From positions 62,001 to 126,000 of the forward strand of contig JBGUZU010000040.1 in NCBI GenBank assembly GCA_045223915.1: 64,000 bases of DNA, written 5' to 3'. This DNA is from Ruminimicrobiellum sp045223915 (GTDB taxonomy: Bacteria; Elusimicrobiota; Endomicrobiia; Endomicrobiales; Endomicrobiaceae). The notes under the pieces were generated by a model, which had not been told where the DNA came from, did no database searches, and saw only the letters and a program-made list of their open reading frames with translations. Positions 1 to 9,024 of the stretch are shown here, piece by piece (the stretch's first letter is position 1; each line of letters opens with the position of its first letter). The position numbers and the translations under genes are program-made.

Positions 1-963
1 ACATATAGAACCGCCGCCGATACCTATCTTTACAAAATCAGCACCTGCTTTGGCAAGAAAATTAAAACCGTCTGCGTCGACAACATTTCCCGCACCGACT
101 TTAACTTTATTGCCGAATTTCCCATGTATATCTTTAAGAGCTTTTGCCTGCCAATATGAATAACCTTCACTTGAATCCAAAACAAAAACATCCGCACCGG
201 CTTTAAGTAAAGCGGGAACCCTTTCCATATAATCTCTTGTGTTTATTCCAGCACCGACGATATATCTTCTGTTTGAATCAAGTAATTCCAACGGATGAGA
301 TTCATGTGTTGCATAATCTTTTCTAAATACCAAAGAAACCAAATTTCCTTTTTTATCGACAATAGGTAATTGATTAATTTTTTTATCCCAAATTATATCG
401 TTTGCTTTATTAAGTGTAATTCCCTCTTGTCCTGTTACCATTTCCGAAAGAGGTGTCATATATTCACGAACTTTTGAAGTCGGCTTACAATGAGAAATTC
501 TGAAATCTTTTGATGTTATAATACCTACAAGTTTTCCGTGAGCTGTTCCGTCTTCGGTGACGGCACAAGTGGAATGTCCCGTTTTTTGGCTTAAAGCAAT
601 AACTTCCTGCAAGGTTTGATCGGGACGAACATTTGAATCGGATGTAACAAATCCGGCTTTATATGATTTTACTCTTGCTATCATTGCTGCTTGATTTTCT
701 ATACTTTGGCTGCCGTAAATAAAGCTTACCCCTCCTTCTTTTGCAAGGGCGATAGCCATTTTATCGTCGGAAACCGCCTGCATAACCGCAGAAACCATAG
801 GTATATTCATACTTAAAGCCGGTTTTTCTTTTTTCTTTTTGTTAAATTTTACAAGCGGAGTTTTTAAACTGACATTATCAGGAATACAATTTTCATCCGA
901 ATAACCCGGAACTAAAAGATATTCGTTAAAAGTGTGAGACGGTTCATCAAAATAAAAAGCCAT
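1..963 (-). CDS. guaB: IMP dehydrogenase, 3' end beyond the window
   Basis: Oxidises IMP to XMP with NAD+, the committed step to GMP; guaA for the next step is at 48570. The visible 321 codons start at ATG 963 behind a perfect AAGGAGG and read MAFYFDEPSHTFNEYLLVPG, the start typical of the roughly 500-residue IMPDH of Bacteroidales and clostridia. NIPMVSAVMQ and GGVSFIYGSQ follow, then a CBS pair at about residues 95-215 (YMTPLSEMV, INQLPIVDKKGN) and the barrel strand ADVFVLDSSEG. The last visible codons are GGGSIC, so bases 1-3 encode what should be the catalytic Cys321. The flap and C-terminus lie outside the window. Identity is secure. Confidence 0.96.
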   Translation of the reverse strand, partial: MAFYFDEPSHTFNEYLLVPGYSDENCIPDNVSLKTPLVKFNKKKKEKPALSMNIPMVSAVMQAVSDDKMAIALAKEGGVSFIYGSQSIENQAAMIARVKSYKAGFVTSDSNVRPDQTLQEVIALSQKTGHSTCAVTEDGTAHGKLVGIITSKDFRISHCKPTSKVREYMTPLSEMVTGQEGITLNKANDIIWDKKINQLPIVDKKGNLVSLVFRKDYATHESHPLELLDSNRRYIVGAGINTRDYMERVPALLKAGADVFVLDSSEGYSYWQAKALKDIHGKFGNKVKVGAGNVVDADGFNFLAKAGADFVKIGIGGGSIC

Positions 964-1023
964 TTTGTTGCCTCCTTAAAGCTTGTATATATTATTTATA
1001 TTTAACTAAAAGTATAATAGATA

Positions 1024-1052
1024 AGTATATCAATTTTTGAATTATCTATCAA
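1024..1052 (-). promoter_or_regulatory. Sigma-70 promoter of guaB
   Basis: On the minus strand TTGATA (1047-1052) and TATACT (1024-1029) are separated by exactly 17 bp, about 60 bp upstream of the guaB start. Seen by eye only. Confidence 0.55.
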
Positions 1053-1110
1053 TTGATTTAAAATTAAAATTATAAAAAGATAAAAGAGAAAGCTTATTGA
1101 CGACTAAAGT

Positions 1111-2115
1111 TCAAATAATGATATTTCTGCAAATTTTTCCGACGATAGCATAATTTATATTCAGTTTCAAGCACAAATAAAATAATATTAGTCTCATTTT
1201 AAATATTATACCCATTTCTTTAATTGTAAAATTTTCAATAAATTCTTTTGTGTAATACAATTTTCTAAACTTATTGAAATACTGACATAAATCAGAAAAT
1301 TTCAGATCTAAAAACTCAAGTCTCGTAGCGGTTATTATTGAAATATATTGAAAATAAACTTTTTTGTATTGTTCGTATTTGTCATCATTTATCAATGTTT
1401 TTCTTAATTCATCAAAAAGTTGAAAATAAGTAAACTTTCTGTTAATTTCACACATTGAAGAGTTTTCTCTGTTGCTTCTATAAAAATAAATTCTATCATC
1501 TATAAATTTTATTTTCCTTGTTTTTATAATTGTTTCAAAAGCGAACAAATTATCTTCATGATAATTATTCAGTCTAAAACAAATTTTATTATCGACTAAA
1601 AATTGTTTTTTGTAAATCTTTGTCCACACAGGTACAACAAAACCATCTTTGTCCAAGACAAGAAGTCTTTCTATTTTTATTTTATTTAAAAAGGAGGCTG
1701 AAGCCTCTTTCCTTTTTCTGTCGATTATTTTTTTTGTTAAATCATCATAAAGATAAGCTGAAGCACTAACCATATCCAAATCATTTTTTGTGATTTCGGA
1801 ATGTAAAATTTCAACGTATTCCGGTATTATCCAATCGTCGGAATCCACAAAGACGACATATTCACCTTTTGCTGTTTCTAATCCAATATTTCTTGCTTTT
1901 CCTTGACCTTCATTTTTACTTAAATTAACAACAACAAATCTATTGTCTTTTTGTTTATATTGTTCGATTATTTGTAAAGAATTGTCCGTAGAACAATCAT
2001 TAATAACTATTATCTCAATATCTTTAAAAGTCTGTTTTATTACACTATCAAGACAATGTCTTAAATATTGCTCTGTATTGTATACCGGAATAATGACAGA
2101 AACTTTAATATTCAT
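1111..2115 (-). CDS. Family 2 glycosyltransferase
   Basis: 334-residue GT-A transferase that probably adds a sugar to a surface polysaccharide or LPS. The N-terminus VSVIIPVYNTEQYL is the classic GT2 nucleotide-sugar strand. INDCSTDNS lies near residues 39-46, NEGQGKARNIGL near 68-79, and VDSDDW puts the metal-binding acidic motif at Asp91/Asp93. The C-terminal 110 residues are rich in K, F and Y and match no domain I know. The acceptor sugar cannot be read from sequence. It is divergent from the GT8 gene and shares its strong A+T bias. Confidence 0.88.
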   Translation of the reverse strand: MNIKVSVIIPVYNTEQYLRHCLDSVIKQTFKDIEIIVINDCSTDNSLQIIEQYKQKDNRFVVVNLSKNEGQGKARNIGLETAKGEYVVFVDSDDWIIPEYVEILHSEITKNDLDMVSASAYLYDDLTKKIIDRKRKEASASFLNKIKIERLLVLDKDGFVVPVWTKIYKKQFLVDNKICFRLNNYHEDNLFAFETIIKTRKIKFIDDRIYFYRSNRENSSMCEINRKFTYFQLFDELRKTLINDDKYEQYKKVYFQYISIITATRLEFLDLKFSDLCQYFNKFRKLYYTKEFIENFTIKEMGIIFKMRLILFYLCLKLNINYAIVGKICRNIII

Positions 2116-2181
2116 TATTGATTTTAAAGCATATACCGATTATTTCAAGTTCATATTCTACAAATTTTAAAATTTAATTGC

Positions 2182-2187
2182 TATAAT
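2182..2187 (+). promoter_or_regulatory. -10 box of the GT8 gene, possibly giving a leaderless mRNA
   Basis: TATAAT ends 8 nt before ATG 2196 and no Shine-Dalgarno is present (TTGAAAAA precedes the start). The expected transcription start would fall at or next to the A of the start codon. The -35 region is weak. Confidence 0.4.
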
Positions 2188-2195
2188 TTGAAAAA

Positions 2196-3155
2196 ATGAA
2201 AATAAATATATGTTTTACAACAGACAATAATTACATTTCGAACTTATCTCGCACTTTGTGTTCAATTCTATCAAATGCAAATAAGACGGATACTTTCGAT
2301 ATATTTATACTTGAAAGCAATATTTCAAACGATAACAAAAACAAACTTCTAAAATTTTTTAATAATGAATTTTGCAAAATAAATTTTGTTAACATAAACA
2401 CAAATTTGTTTAACAAATTTCCGAATTATAAATTTTGTCCCCATATTCCAAAGATGGGCTATTCAAGATTGTTAATTGCAGATTTATTAAACGATATCGA
2501 TAAAATAATATATCTTGACTGTGATACCTTGGTTTTATCAAGTCTTAAAGATTTATTTGAGACAGATATAGAAGGTTACTATTTAGCCGCGGCAGAAGAT
2601 ACAGGACAGATTTTTAACAGCAAATTTTTCGGTAGTTTCTATGAGAATTTCACGACATATATCAACAGCGGAGTGTTGCTTATAAATTTAAAACTTTGGA
2701 GACAAAATAATATATTGCCGACTTTATTTGACAGTATAGAACAGAACAAAGAAACCTTTTTGTTCGGTGATCAAGATGCAATAAATTTCGTCTTCAATGG
2801 AAAAATTAAAATTATTGATTTTTCCTATAATTTTCAAGTCTGTGCTTTTAATATAAAAAAGTTGTTGCCCAAAACAATTAAAACATGTTTAAAAGAAACA
2901 TTGAAAAATCCCAAAATTATTCATTATTCAACAAACGAGAAACCGTGGAACAGCCATACTCGTTTAAAAAAATATTATTTAAAATACGAATACATTAATC
3001 CTTTTAGGACAGAAAATTTTTTAAAAATTAAAGCAAAAAGTTTTATATATTTTATCCGTCATATGATACTGAAAAGTTGTCTTTTTTGCAGTCCCTTGAT
3101 TTCGCCTATAATAACATGTTGTAAAAAAAGAATTCATAGTAAAAACTGTATATAA
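2196..3155 (+). CDS. Family 8 glycosyltransferase (LPS galactosyl/glucosyltransferase-like)
   Basis: 319-residue GT8 protein, a retaining transferase likely to act on LPS core or a surface glycan. It opens with INICFTTDNNYI, has the family's YSRLLIADLL segment near 89-98 and the DxD motif in IYLDCDTLV (Asp108, Asp110). NSGVLLINLKLW and FGDQDAINFV follow, and the C-terminal HYSTNEKPW corresponds to the H-G-KPW metal/nucleotide site. A basic, hydrophobic tail of about 50 residues may tether it to the inner membrane. Only 2 bp separate it from the next gene, so the two are co-transcribed. Confidence 0.9.
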   Translation: MKINICFTTDNNYISNLSRTLCSILSNANKTDTFDIFILESNISNDNKNKLLKFFNNEFCKINFVNINTNLFNKFPNYKFCPHIPKMGYSRLLIADLLNDIDKIIYLDCDTLVLSSLKDLFETDIEGYYLAAAEDTGQIFNSKFFGSFYENFTTYINSGVLLINLKLWRQNNILPTLFDSIEQNKETFLFGDQDAINFVFNGKIKIIDFSYNFQVCAFNIKKLLPKTIKTCLKETLKNPKIIHYSTNEKPWNSHTRLKKYYLKYEYINPFRTENFLKIKAKSFIYFIRHMILKSCLFCSPLISPIITCCKKRIHSKNCI

Positions 3156-3157
3156 CA

Positions 3158-4309
3158 ATGAAAAGAGTATTTTATTGGTTAAGCTTTACTTTATATTGGA
3201 AAATTTTTTACAGATTGTATTTGATTGCCAGGAAACACCCCAGATACAATTACCACTGTAAATTCATTAACAATCTTTCTAAAATCAAAGATATAAAAAC
3301 GAATATTCTAACCAAAGAGCAAAAAATCGAAACAGATAAATTTTACAAGAAATATTATGGTAAAAAAATCTCATATTCATTTCACAATATGATTGTAGGG
3401 TATAATAATTTTTTTGATGTAAAATATATTTCTCCCGATATTTTCTGGAAATTTATTGATAAATTAAACCGTCAAGACAGCTCAGGTTTTATTTTCTATG
3501 ACAAAAATTTTCTTTATAATTTTTCCGAAAGAGCAAAAATAAAAACTCCTAAAAGATTTTTCTATTCAACAAACAATCTTTTTTTTGATTCTAATGATAA
3601 TATAATTTCAAAAGAAGAATTATATAAAAAGATTTCAAATTTAGGTGAAGCGTTTATTAAACCTACAAACATGTTTGATTCGGGATATGCAAAAAATTGT
3701 AAACTGATAAATATAATAGACGGTATTGATCTTTATTCCCGAAAAGGTATAAAAGATATAATTAAAAAGTATTACTCTCATGATTTTATTATTCAAGAAA
3801 AAATTGTTTGTCATAAAAGTATTTCTGATATTTATCCTAATGCTGTTAATACTTTTTCAATTTATACGTTTATTTGGAATGGTGAAATAAAAACAATAGA
3901 TAAACCGATTTTAAAAATCGGCATGAACGGAAGCAGTACGGATTATTCCGGAATACAAGGAAATGGTCTTATTATTGCAATAAATGATGACGGAATATTG
4001 TTTGATTCCGCTTTATGTATAAAACAATCTAAATGGTATAGTTATCATCCTAACACAAAGGTGCTTTTTAAAAATCATAAAATAGAAAACTTTCAAAAAG
4101 TTTTGGAAACGGCAAAAAAGCTACATTCTTATGTTCCGTGGTTAGGTTTTTGCAGATGGGATATAACGATTGGCGTCGATGGTGAACCAATCTTAATAGA
4201 ATTGGAAAATCCCGCCGAACTGTTACAACAACAAATATTACACAAAGAAGGTTTTTTCGGAAAATATACCGAAGAAATTTTATTGTATTTAAAAAAAGAT
4301 ATGAAATAA
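3158..4309 (+). CDS. Sugar-transfer-associated ATP-grasp protein
   Basis: 383 residues, resembling the ATP-grasp family found in polysaccharide gene clusters. I see ATP-grasp elements in order: GEAFIKPTNMFDSGYAKN (nucleotide-binding lysine, near residue 170), FIIQEKIVCHKSISDIYP (adenine-contacting hinge), NAVNTFSIYTF, GNGLIIAINDDGI, and near the end the Mg-ligand segments CRWDITIGVDGEPILIELE and NPAEL. The family is thought to ligate a carboxylate to an amine on a glycan or its precursor; the true substrate is unknown. It is translationally close to the GT8 gene and equally AT-rich, so it belongs to the same surface cassette. Confidence 0.72.
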   Translation: MKRVFYWLSFTLYWKIFYRLYLIARKHPRYNYHCKFINNLSKIKDIKTNILTKEQKIETDKFYKKYYGKKISYSFHNMIVGYNNFFDVKYISPDIFWKFIDKLNRQDSSGFIFYDKNFLYNFSERAKIKTPKRFFYSTNNLFFDSNDNIISKEELYKKISNLGEAFIKPTNMFDSGYAKNCKLINIIDGIDLYSRKGIKDIIKKYYSHDFIIQEKIVCHKSISDIYPNAVNTFSIYTFIWNGEIKTIDKPILKIGMNGSSTDYSGIQGNGLIIAINDDGILFDSALCIKQSKWYSYHPNTKVLFKNHKIENFQKVLETAKKLHSYVPWLGFCRWDITIGVDGEPILIELENPAELLQQQILHKEGFFGKYTEEILLYLKKDMK

Positions 4310-4337
4310 TTTTTGATTGGTGAGGCTTTTATAAATC

Positions 4338-6080
4338 ATGAAAACATTTGAATTTAATTTATCATTGGAAGAATTGGAAAAAAGAACAAGTAAAGAATAT
4401 TTGGCGACAAAAAAGTTTTTAACAGTCGATTCTCCGGAATACGTTTCTCTTAAAGACGGCGATAAACAAGCATTAAAACATCTCGTTAAAGCCGCGGAAT
4501 TTATAGAAAAAATTAATATGCAGTTAGACTGCAAATACAATTTGGATTTCAAATCTTTTCTCGAACAGGAAATACAAAAAGGCAATAAACAGGCAGAGCT
4601 TACAAAAATTCTTTTTGATGCACAAAAAGGTATAAATGCAATAGATTCCTTATCAAACAAAATAAATCTTGCAAAAGGCATACAAGAAACTCCGGGTAAA
4701 GGTGTTTATCCCGAAGATTTATCCAAAGAAGAATTTCATGCAATTCTTACAAAAATGATTAAAGACGGTGAAATAAATGAAGTAAAAAACATTTTAACTC
4801 AAAGATCCGTCGTTATAAGAAACGGTAAAAAATTAAAAGGAATAGATTATATCGAATATTTCAAACAGGATTTTTTCAATATTGCCACAGAACTCGAAAA
4901 AGCAAGTGAAGTTTCCACAAACGAAGAATTCAACAAATATTTAAAATTTCAGGCAAAAGCATTAAAGACAGCAGATCCTATGCTTGATGCTTATGCGGAT
5001 AAACAATGGGCTACATTACAAGACACACCGTTGGAATTTACAATAACAAGAGAAAACTATGAAGACGAACTAACGGGAACAATTTTTGAAAACAAAGAAC
5101 TTACCGCTCTTTTAAAAGAACATTCTGTTTCCCCCATACCAAAAGATTTTTTAGGCGGAAGAGTAGGAATTGTAAACAAAGAAGGAACAAAAACTTTATT
5201 AAAGATAAAAGATTTTCTTCCCATACTTGCAAAAAATATGCCTTACAATAACGAATATACACAAAATATAGCATCGGAACAAGACACAAAACAAACGATG
5301 GTAGATGTTGATATGGTATATGCATCCGGTGATTGCGGAGCATATAGAGGCGGTATTACTTTAGCGGAAAACCTGCCCAATTCCGATAAGTTGTCTTTAA
5401 CTATCGGAGGAGGTTTAAGAAATGTTTATCACAGACAAATAAGATTTATAAGCGATAAAGAAAAACTGCAAAAGATGCTTGATGAAATTTTAGATAAAAG
5501 CCAGCATCAATATTATCTCGACGAAGCAGACCATTGGTTTACTATAGGTCATGAGAACCTGCATTCTTTAGGTCCCAAAAAAGGAAACGAACGTCTCGGC
5601 AAATATTTAAACATTATAGAAGAAAACAAAGCAGATATGGGTTCTTTATCTTTTGTAGACTTATTGACAGAACTCGGAATGTACACGCAAGAACAAAGAA
5701 AACAAATTATAGTAACATTTATTACGGATAATTTTCTTAAATCCAAGCCCACATTGTCTCAAGCCCACAGGGTAAGAACCGTTATGCAAAATAAATATAT
5801 GTTCGATAACGGCGGTTATATTCTAACGAAAGACAACAAGATTTTTGTAAATATAGATAAAGTTGTTCCGACAGCAAAACAAATGCTTAGTGAAATTGTT
5901 AGAATACAAATAGACGGAAATATTGACAATGCACAAAAATATATCGAGAAAAATTTTGTTTGGACCGATCAAATGGAAATAATCGCACAGAAATTGCAAA
6001 AGGTAAGTAAAACCCTTAACGGGAAACTTGAAACAAAACTTGCCGACTTTTTGTTAAGAAAAACAACTCAAAAAATATAG
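4338..6080 (+). CDS. M49-like (dipeptidyl peptidase III-like) zinc metallopeptidase
   Basis: 580 residues, no signal peptide, so probably cytoplasmic. The zinc motif is HENLH (His405, Glu406, His409), followed 18 residues later by EENKAD (Glu428/Glu429), the arrangement of clan M49 where HExxGH and EExxAE/D supply zinc ligands. The motif here is the plain five-residue HExxH, not the usual six-residue HExxGH. The GGGLRNVYHRQIRF block upstream also resembles M49 proteins. It likely cleaves short peptides, but the N-terminal half matches nothing I know and the family assignment rests on the zinc site. It is 28 bp after the ATP-grasp gene. Confidence 0.6.
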   Translation: MKTFEFNLSLEELEKRTSKEYLATKKFLTVDSPEYVSLKDGDKQALKHLVKAAEFIEKINMQLDCKYNLDFKSFLEQEIQKGNKQAELTKILFDAQKGINAIDSLSNKINLAKGIQETPGKGVYPEDLSKEEFHAILTKMIKDGEINEVKNILTQRSVVIRNGKKLKGIDYIEYFKQDFFNIATELEKASEVSTNEEFNKYLKFQAKALKTADPMLDAYADKQWATLQDTPLEFTITRENYEDELTGTIFENKELTALLKEHSVSPIPKDFLGGRVGIVNKEGTKTLLKIKDFLPILAKNMPYNNEYTQNIASEQDTKQTMVDVDMVYASGDCGAYRGGITLAENLPNSDKLSLTIGGGLRNVYHRQIRFISDKEKLQKMLDEILDKSQHQYYLDEADHWFTIGHENLHSLGPKKGNERLGKYLNIIEENKADMGSLSFVDLLTELGMYTQEQRKQIIVTFITDNFLKSKPTLSQAHRVRTVMQNKYMFDNGGYILTKDNKIFVNIDKVVPTAKQMLSEIVRIQIDGNIDNAQKYIEKNFVWTDQMEIIAQKLQKVSKTLNGKLETKLADFLLRKTTQKI

Positions 6081-6090
6081 TGAACAAAAA

Positions 6091-6121
6091 AAAGCCTATA
6101 TCTCAAAGATATAAGCTTTTA
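6091..6121 (-). terminator. Rho-independent terminator of the permease gene
   Basis: An inverted repeat (AAGCTTATATC pairing with GATATAGGCTT, small loop) is followed on the minus strand by eight T. On the plus strand only four T follow, so it may end the metallopeptidase transcript weakly. Confidence 0.75.
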
Positions 6122-6143
6122 TCGTCAAAAAATTTTATTTTTT

Positions 6144-7508
6144 TTATAAATATACAATCCAAATATATACCGTACTTATAACTATTACCATAATGGTTGC
6201 TGGAACTGAAACTTTGCAATATCTTGCCCAACTTATAGGATGACCCGACTTTGCGGAAACAGAAGTTCCAACAACATTTGCACTTGCACCTATAGGTGTT
6301 GCACTTCCGCCGATATCTGTTCCTATGGAAAGAGCCCAACTCATTGTTGCTAAAGGAATACCGCTTGTTACCGTAAGAGATTGTATTACAGGTATCATTG
6401 TTGCCGCAAAAGGAATATTGTCTATAAATGCCGATGCTACAGCACTTACCCATATAATAATAGCAATTAAAATATACGGATTTCCCCCTGAAGTCATTTC
6501 AATTAGTCTTGCGATAAGTTCAAGAATACCGGTTTGTTCAAGACCGCCGACAACTATAAAAAGGCCTACAAAGAAAAGCAACGTTTTATAGTCAACTCTC
6601 TTAACAATTTCCATAAGATGTTTTCCGCTCGTAACAAGAGTGATAAAAGCAATAAAAACACCGATTGTTGCCACACTTAAATGCGTTTGTGCATGAGTTA
6701 TCAAAAGTATAATTGCACAAGCAAAAATCATACAACTTATAACAAATCCTGTTTTATCCGTAATTGCGGATTCCGGTCTTGGAAATTTTCTTCTGTCAAT
6801 ATGTTGCCCCGCAGTGGAATATTCTTTTCTGCAAACAAAATAGAAATAAGCCAAAGTAAAAACTAAACCGATTAAAGCGATTATACCGGTATTACACAAA
6901 AAATCCATAAATGTGTAACCGAGCTTTGAACCTATAATTATGTTCGGAGGATCTCCGCACATTGTGGATGAACCGCCCAAATTAGCACAAAATATTTCCG
7001 CAAGTATCATGGATATAGGATTGAAATCCAACAAGAATGAAAGTTCAACGGTAACTGCAGCTAAAAACAAAATAACCGTAATGGAATCTATGAACATGGA
7101 AAGAACTGCAGACAATAACATAAAAGCAATAAAGACAGGAATTACTTTATAATTAACGGCTTTTGCAAGTCGCATACATAACCATCTGAAAAAGCCGACT
7201 CTTGCCATACCCTCCACCATTACCATCATACCGGCAATGAAGAATATTGTTGCCCAATCTATTCCTTTAGAACTTAAATGTGCATTTTTCGTATACCAAA
7301 AACCTAAAGTAAACACATCTTTAATGTTCAATGTTTCAATTGTTGCAATAAGAGATTTTTCACTAAATCCGAATCCTATTGCAAAAACCAAAAGCAATGT
7401 TAAACCACCGCAAACAAGCGTAACCCACTGTCTTTCGAATTTTTCGGTAATTATCAGTGTGAACATTGCAAGAAAAATTATAACTGCAAAAATCTGTGCA
7501 AATAACAT
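6144..7508 (-). CDS. ArsB/NhaD/P-permease family ion transporter
   Basis: 454-residue inner-membrane permease with about eleven hydrophobic segments. Diagnostic features are the paired re-entrant motifs: LGGSSTMCGDPPNIIIGS around residue 175, and GTDIGGSATPIGASANVVG near 405, with the FIDSITVILFLAAV and FIDNIPFAATMIPVI segments before each. That is the SLC13/ArsB/P-protein arrangement, used for Na+/H+ exchange or anion transport; substrate cannot be assigned. The start ATG 7508 follows an AAAAAAGGA ribosome site that abuts one arm of an intergenic repeat element. Confidence 0.85.
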   Translation of the reverse strand: MLFAQIFAVIIFLAMFTLIITEKFERQWVTLVCGGLTLLLVFAIGFGFSEKSLIATIETLNIKDVFTLGFWYTKNAHLSSKGIDWATIFFIAGMMVMVEGMARVGFFRWLCMRLAKAVNYKVIPVFIAFMLLSAVLSMFIDSITVILFLAAVTVELSFLLDFNPISMILAEIFCANLGGSSTMCGDPPNIIIGSKLGYTFMDFLCNTGIIALIGLVFTLAYFYFVCRKEYSTAGQHIDRRKFPRPESAITDKTGFVISCMIFACAIILLITHAQTHLSVATIGVFIAFITLVTSGKHLMEIVKRVDYKTLLFFVGLFIVVGGLEQTGILELIARLIEMTSGGNPYILIAIIIWVSAVASAFIDNIPFAATMIPVIQSLTVTSGIPLATMSWALSIGTDIGGSATPIGASANVVGTSVSAKSGHPISWARYCKVSVPATIMVIVISTVYIWIVYL

Positions 7509-7520
7509 ATTAAATCCTTT

Positions 7521-7683
7521 TTTGAGGTATGGATGTATGGAAGTACAGATGTATGGAAAGATACTTTGGATTGCTTCACTTTGCTAGCAATAACGATCTT
7601 TCTCATTGCCTTTTCTATACTTCTATTCCTCTATTCCTCCATACCTCTATTCTTCTATACCTCAAAACTTTCACTCTGTGAAA
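7521..7683. repeat. Octamer inverted-arm element, site 1
   Basis: Left arm 7521-7560 holds four 8-bp units (first unit GAGGTATG at 7524) and ends GAAAG. The right arm 7616-7663 is six units in the opposite orientation, consensus TATNCNTC, ending ATACCTCAAAA. The 55-bp core contains TTGCTAGCAA. A triloop palindrome (TTTCAC, TCT, GTGAAA) at 7669-7683 caps the right side. The element separates the permease start from the yqeY stop. Confidence 0.85.
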
Positions 7684-7686
7684 ATT

Positions 7687-8115
7687 TTATAATATTTGTT
7701 TCAAAATTGCGGATATTCTTTTACCGTCTGCCGCACCTTTAAGAGCCGCAATGGAAGCCTTCATTACAACGCCGAAACTTTTATCTTCGCAGGAAGCAAC
7801 AACTTCTTTAAGTTTAGCCGTTAATTCTTCATCGGAAATTTCAGCCGGCAAATAGCCTTCTATTATTTTAAGTTCTTTAGCTTCTTTTTCGGTTAAATCC
7901 GCTCTTCCTGCTTTTTCAAAAGTTTCAATAGATTCTTTTCTTTTTTTAGCTTCACTTCTAAGAACTTTTATAATCTCTTCTTCGTTTATTTTAATATTTT
8001 TCATTTCTCTTATATTTATCTCGTTAAGTATTCCCCTGACTGTGTTCAAGCTAACCATATCTTTTGCTTTCATATAAGTTTTTAAATCTTCTTTAAGTTT
8101 ATCAATTGTTGACAT
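7687..8115 (-). CDS. yqeY: GatB/YqeY domain protein
   Basis: 142-residue soluble protein covering the whole YqeY family (about 145-150 residues): an N-terminal helical region with LNTVRGILNEIN and the C-terminal GatB-tail-like domain with EGYLPAEISDEEL, FGVVMKAS and DGKRISAILKQIL. The domain is shared with the tRNA-binding tail of the GatB amidotransferase subunit; the stand-alone protein's role is unsettled, possibly tRNA-related. It lies between the pilin and the permease with its own short upstream gap. Confidence 0.93.
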   Translation of the reverse strand: MSTIDKLKEDLKTYMKAKDMVSLNTVRGILNEINIREMKNIKINEEEIIKVLRSEAKKRKESIETFEKAGRADLTEKEAKELKIIEGYLPAEISDEELTAKLKEVVASCEDKSFGVVMKASIAALKGAADGKRISAILKQIL

Positions 8116-8194
8116 ATTTTGCTCCTTGTTTTTTTATAAATTGTTGTTATTATACAAAATTTAAATAACATGTTAAAAATTTTTCAATAAAAAA

Positions 8195-8231
8195 AAGAGC
8201 TTGCAATAAAAGCAAACTCTTTTTTTTTGTT
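8195..8231. terminator. Bidirectional terminator after the pilin gene
   Basis: AGAGCTTGC and GCAAACTCT form a hairpin around AATAAAA, with long T runs on both strands (A8 before, T9 after). It sits 10 bp beyond the pilin stop and should end that transcript. Confidence 0.8.
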
Positions 8232-8241
8232 TATTAGATAA

Positions 8242-8841
8242 CTATTTTACATAGTAATCTTGATCTCCAATGGGTCCAATTGGTCCGGATATAGGACCAT
8301 CATCATATCCATCATCGTATCCACTCGGATAGTTAGAACCGGAAGATATTTCCATTTCCGATTTTGAACCATCCGCATACAATATTGTGGACACTGTATA
8401 CGTCTGCCCGTTATTATCAACATACTTAGCTATAATCAAAACATTATCGAAATCACCATTATCACCACTCCATCCATCATCAGCAATCAATTTGTTTGTT
8501 TTTGCTACATTAGCAGAAGAAGATTTTGCAGATAAAGTCATTCCTCCTCCGTTAACCCAACAATCAAATTCTTTAAAATATTTATTACCGCTTGCATCCA
8601 TATCTATGTTTTTATCATAACGAACATATCCGCCACAATCATAAAAGGTACCATACTTAACATGAAAAGCCAGTTGAGCTTTAACTATTGAACCGACAAG
8701 GACTTGACCTTCCGTCATTTTCGCTTTTTGAACATATCCGCGATATATGGGAACAGATATTACGGACAATATGCCCACTATAACTATTACTATTACCAAT
8801 TCTACGAGAGTAAAACCCTTATATTTTTTTAATATATCCAT
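8242..8841 (-). CDS. Type IV pilin-like protein with an acidic Gly-rich tail
   Basis: 199-residue prepilin. A short basic leader (MDILKKYKG) is followed by the prepilin peptidase site G9/F10 with Glu at mature position 5 (FTLVELVIVIVIVGILSVIS), then the long N-terminal helix. The globular domain has two Cys residues (CGG near 66, DCW near 91) that could form a disulfide. Residues 168-199 are unusual: repeated Y-D-D-G and G-P-I-G motifs ending in DQDYYVK, possibly surface-exposed. It acts in a type IV pilus or type II-like pseudopilus, but no assembly genes are nearby. GGAGGG precedes ATG 8841. Confidence 0.9.
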   Translation of the reverse strand: MDILKKYKGFTLVELVIVIVIVGILSVISVPIYRGYVQKAKMTEGQVLVGSIVKAQLAFHVKYGTFYDCGGYVRYDKNIDMDASGNKYFKEFDCWVNGGGMTLSAKSSSANVAKTNKLIADDGWSGDNGDFDNVLIIAKYVDNNGQTYTVSTILYADGSKSEMEISSGSNYPSGYDDGYDDGPISGPIGPIGDQDYYVK

Positions 8842-8896
8842 TTATCCCTCCCTTTCACGATTACAAATCATGATTACAATATACTTACTACTTATT

Positions 8897-8905
8897 ATTA
8901 TAGCA
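8897..8905 (-). promoter_or_regulatory. Extended -10 promoter of the pilin gene
   Basis: On the minus strand TGC precedes TATAAT directly, an extended -10 box, about 55 nt upstream of the pilin start. The -35 region is poor. A sigma-54 GG-N10-GC arrangement was looked for here and is absent. Confidence 0.45.
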
Positions 8906-9024
8906 TATAACCTGAAAACCAGCCACTTTTTTTCATGTTTTAAATTTTATATTTTCATTGCATTTTTTTTGTATATTTTATAAACTTATTCAACTTGATA
9001 ATTTATCAATACGGAAAAGTAAAA

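Noticed and set aside
6144..7508. Citrate or arsenite transporter assignment
   Set aside because: Superfamily motifs are clear but nothing fixes the substrate; no ars genes nearby.
7521..7683. Insertion sequence
   Set aside because: No ORF for a transposase in or beside any element and no target-site duplication visible by eye.
7533..7742. Plus-strand ORF across repeat site 1
   Set aside because: It is low-complexity translation of the octamer array and antisense of yqeY; no ribosome site.
8880..8990. Sigma-54 promoter of the pilin gene
   Set aside because: GG-N10-GC spacing is absent; an extended -10 TATAAT explains the region better.
8995..9024. Upstream TTG start for nspC
   Set aside because: No ribosome site; family N-terminus starts at ATG 9025.
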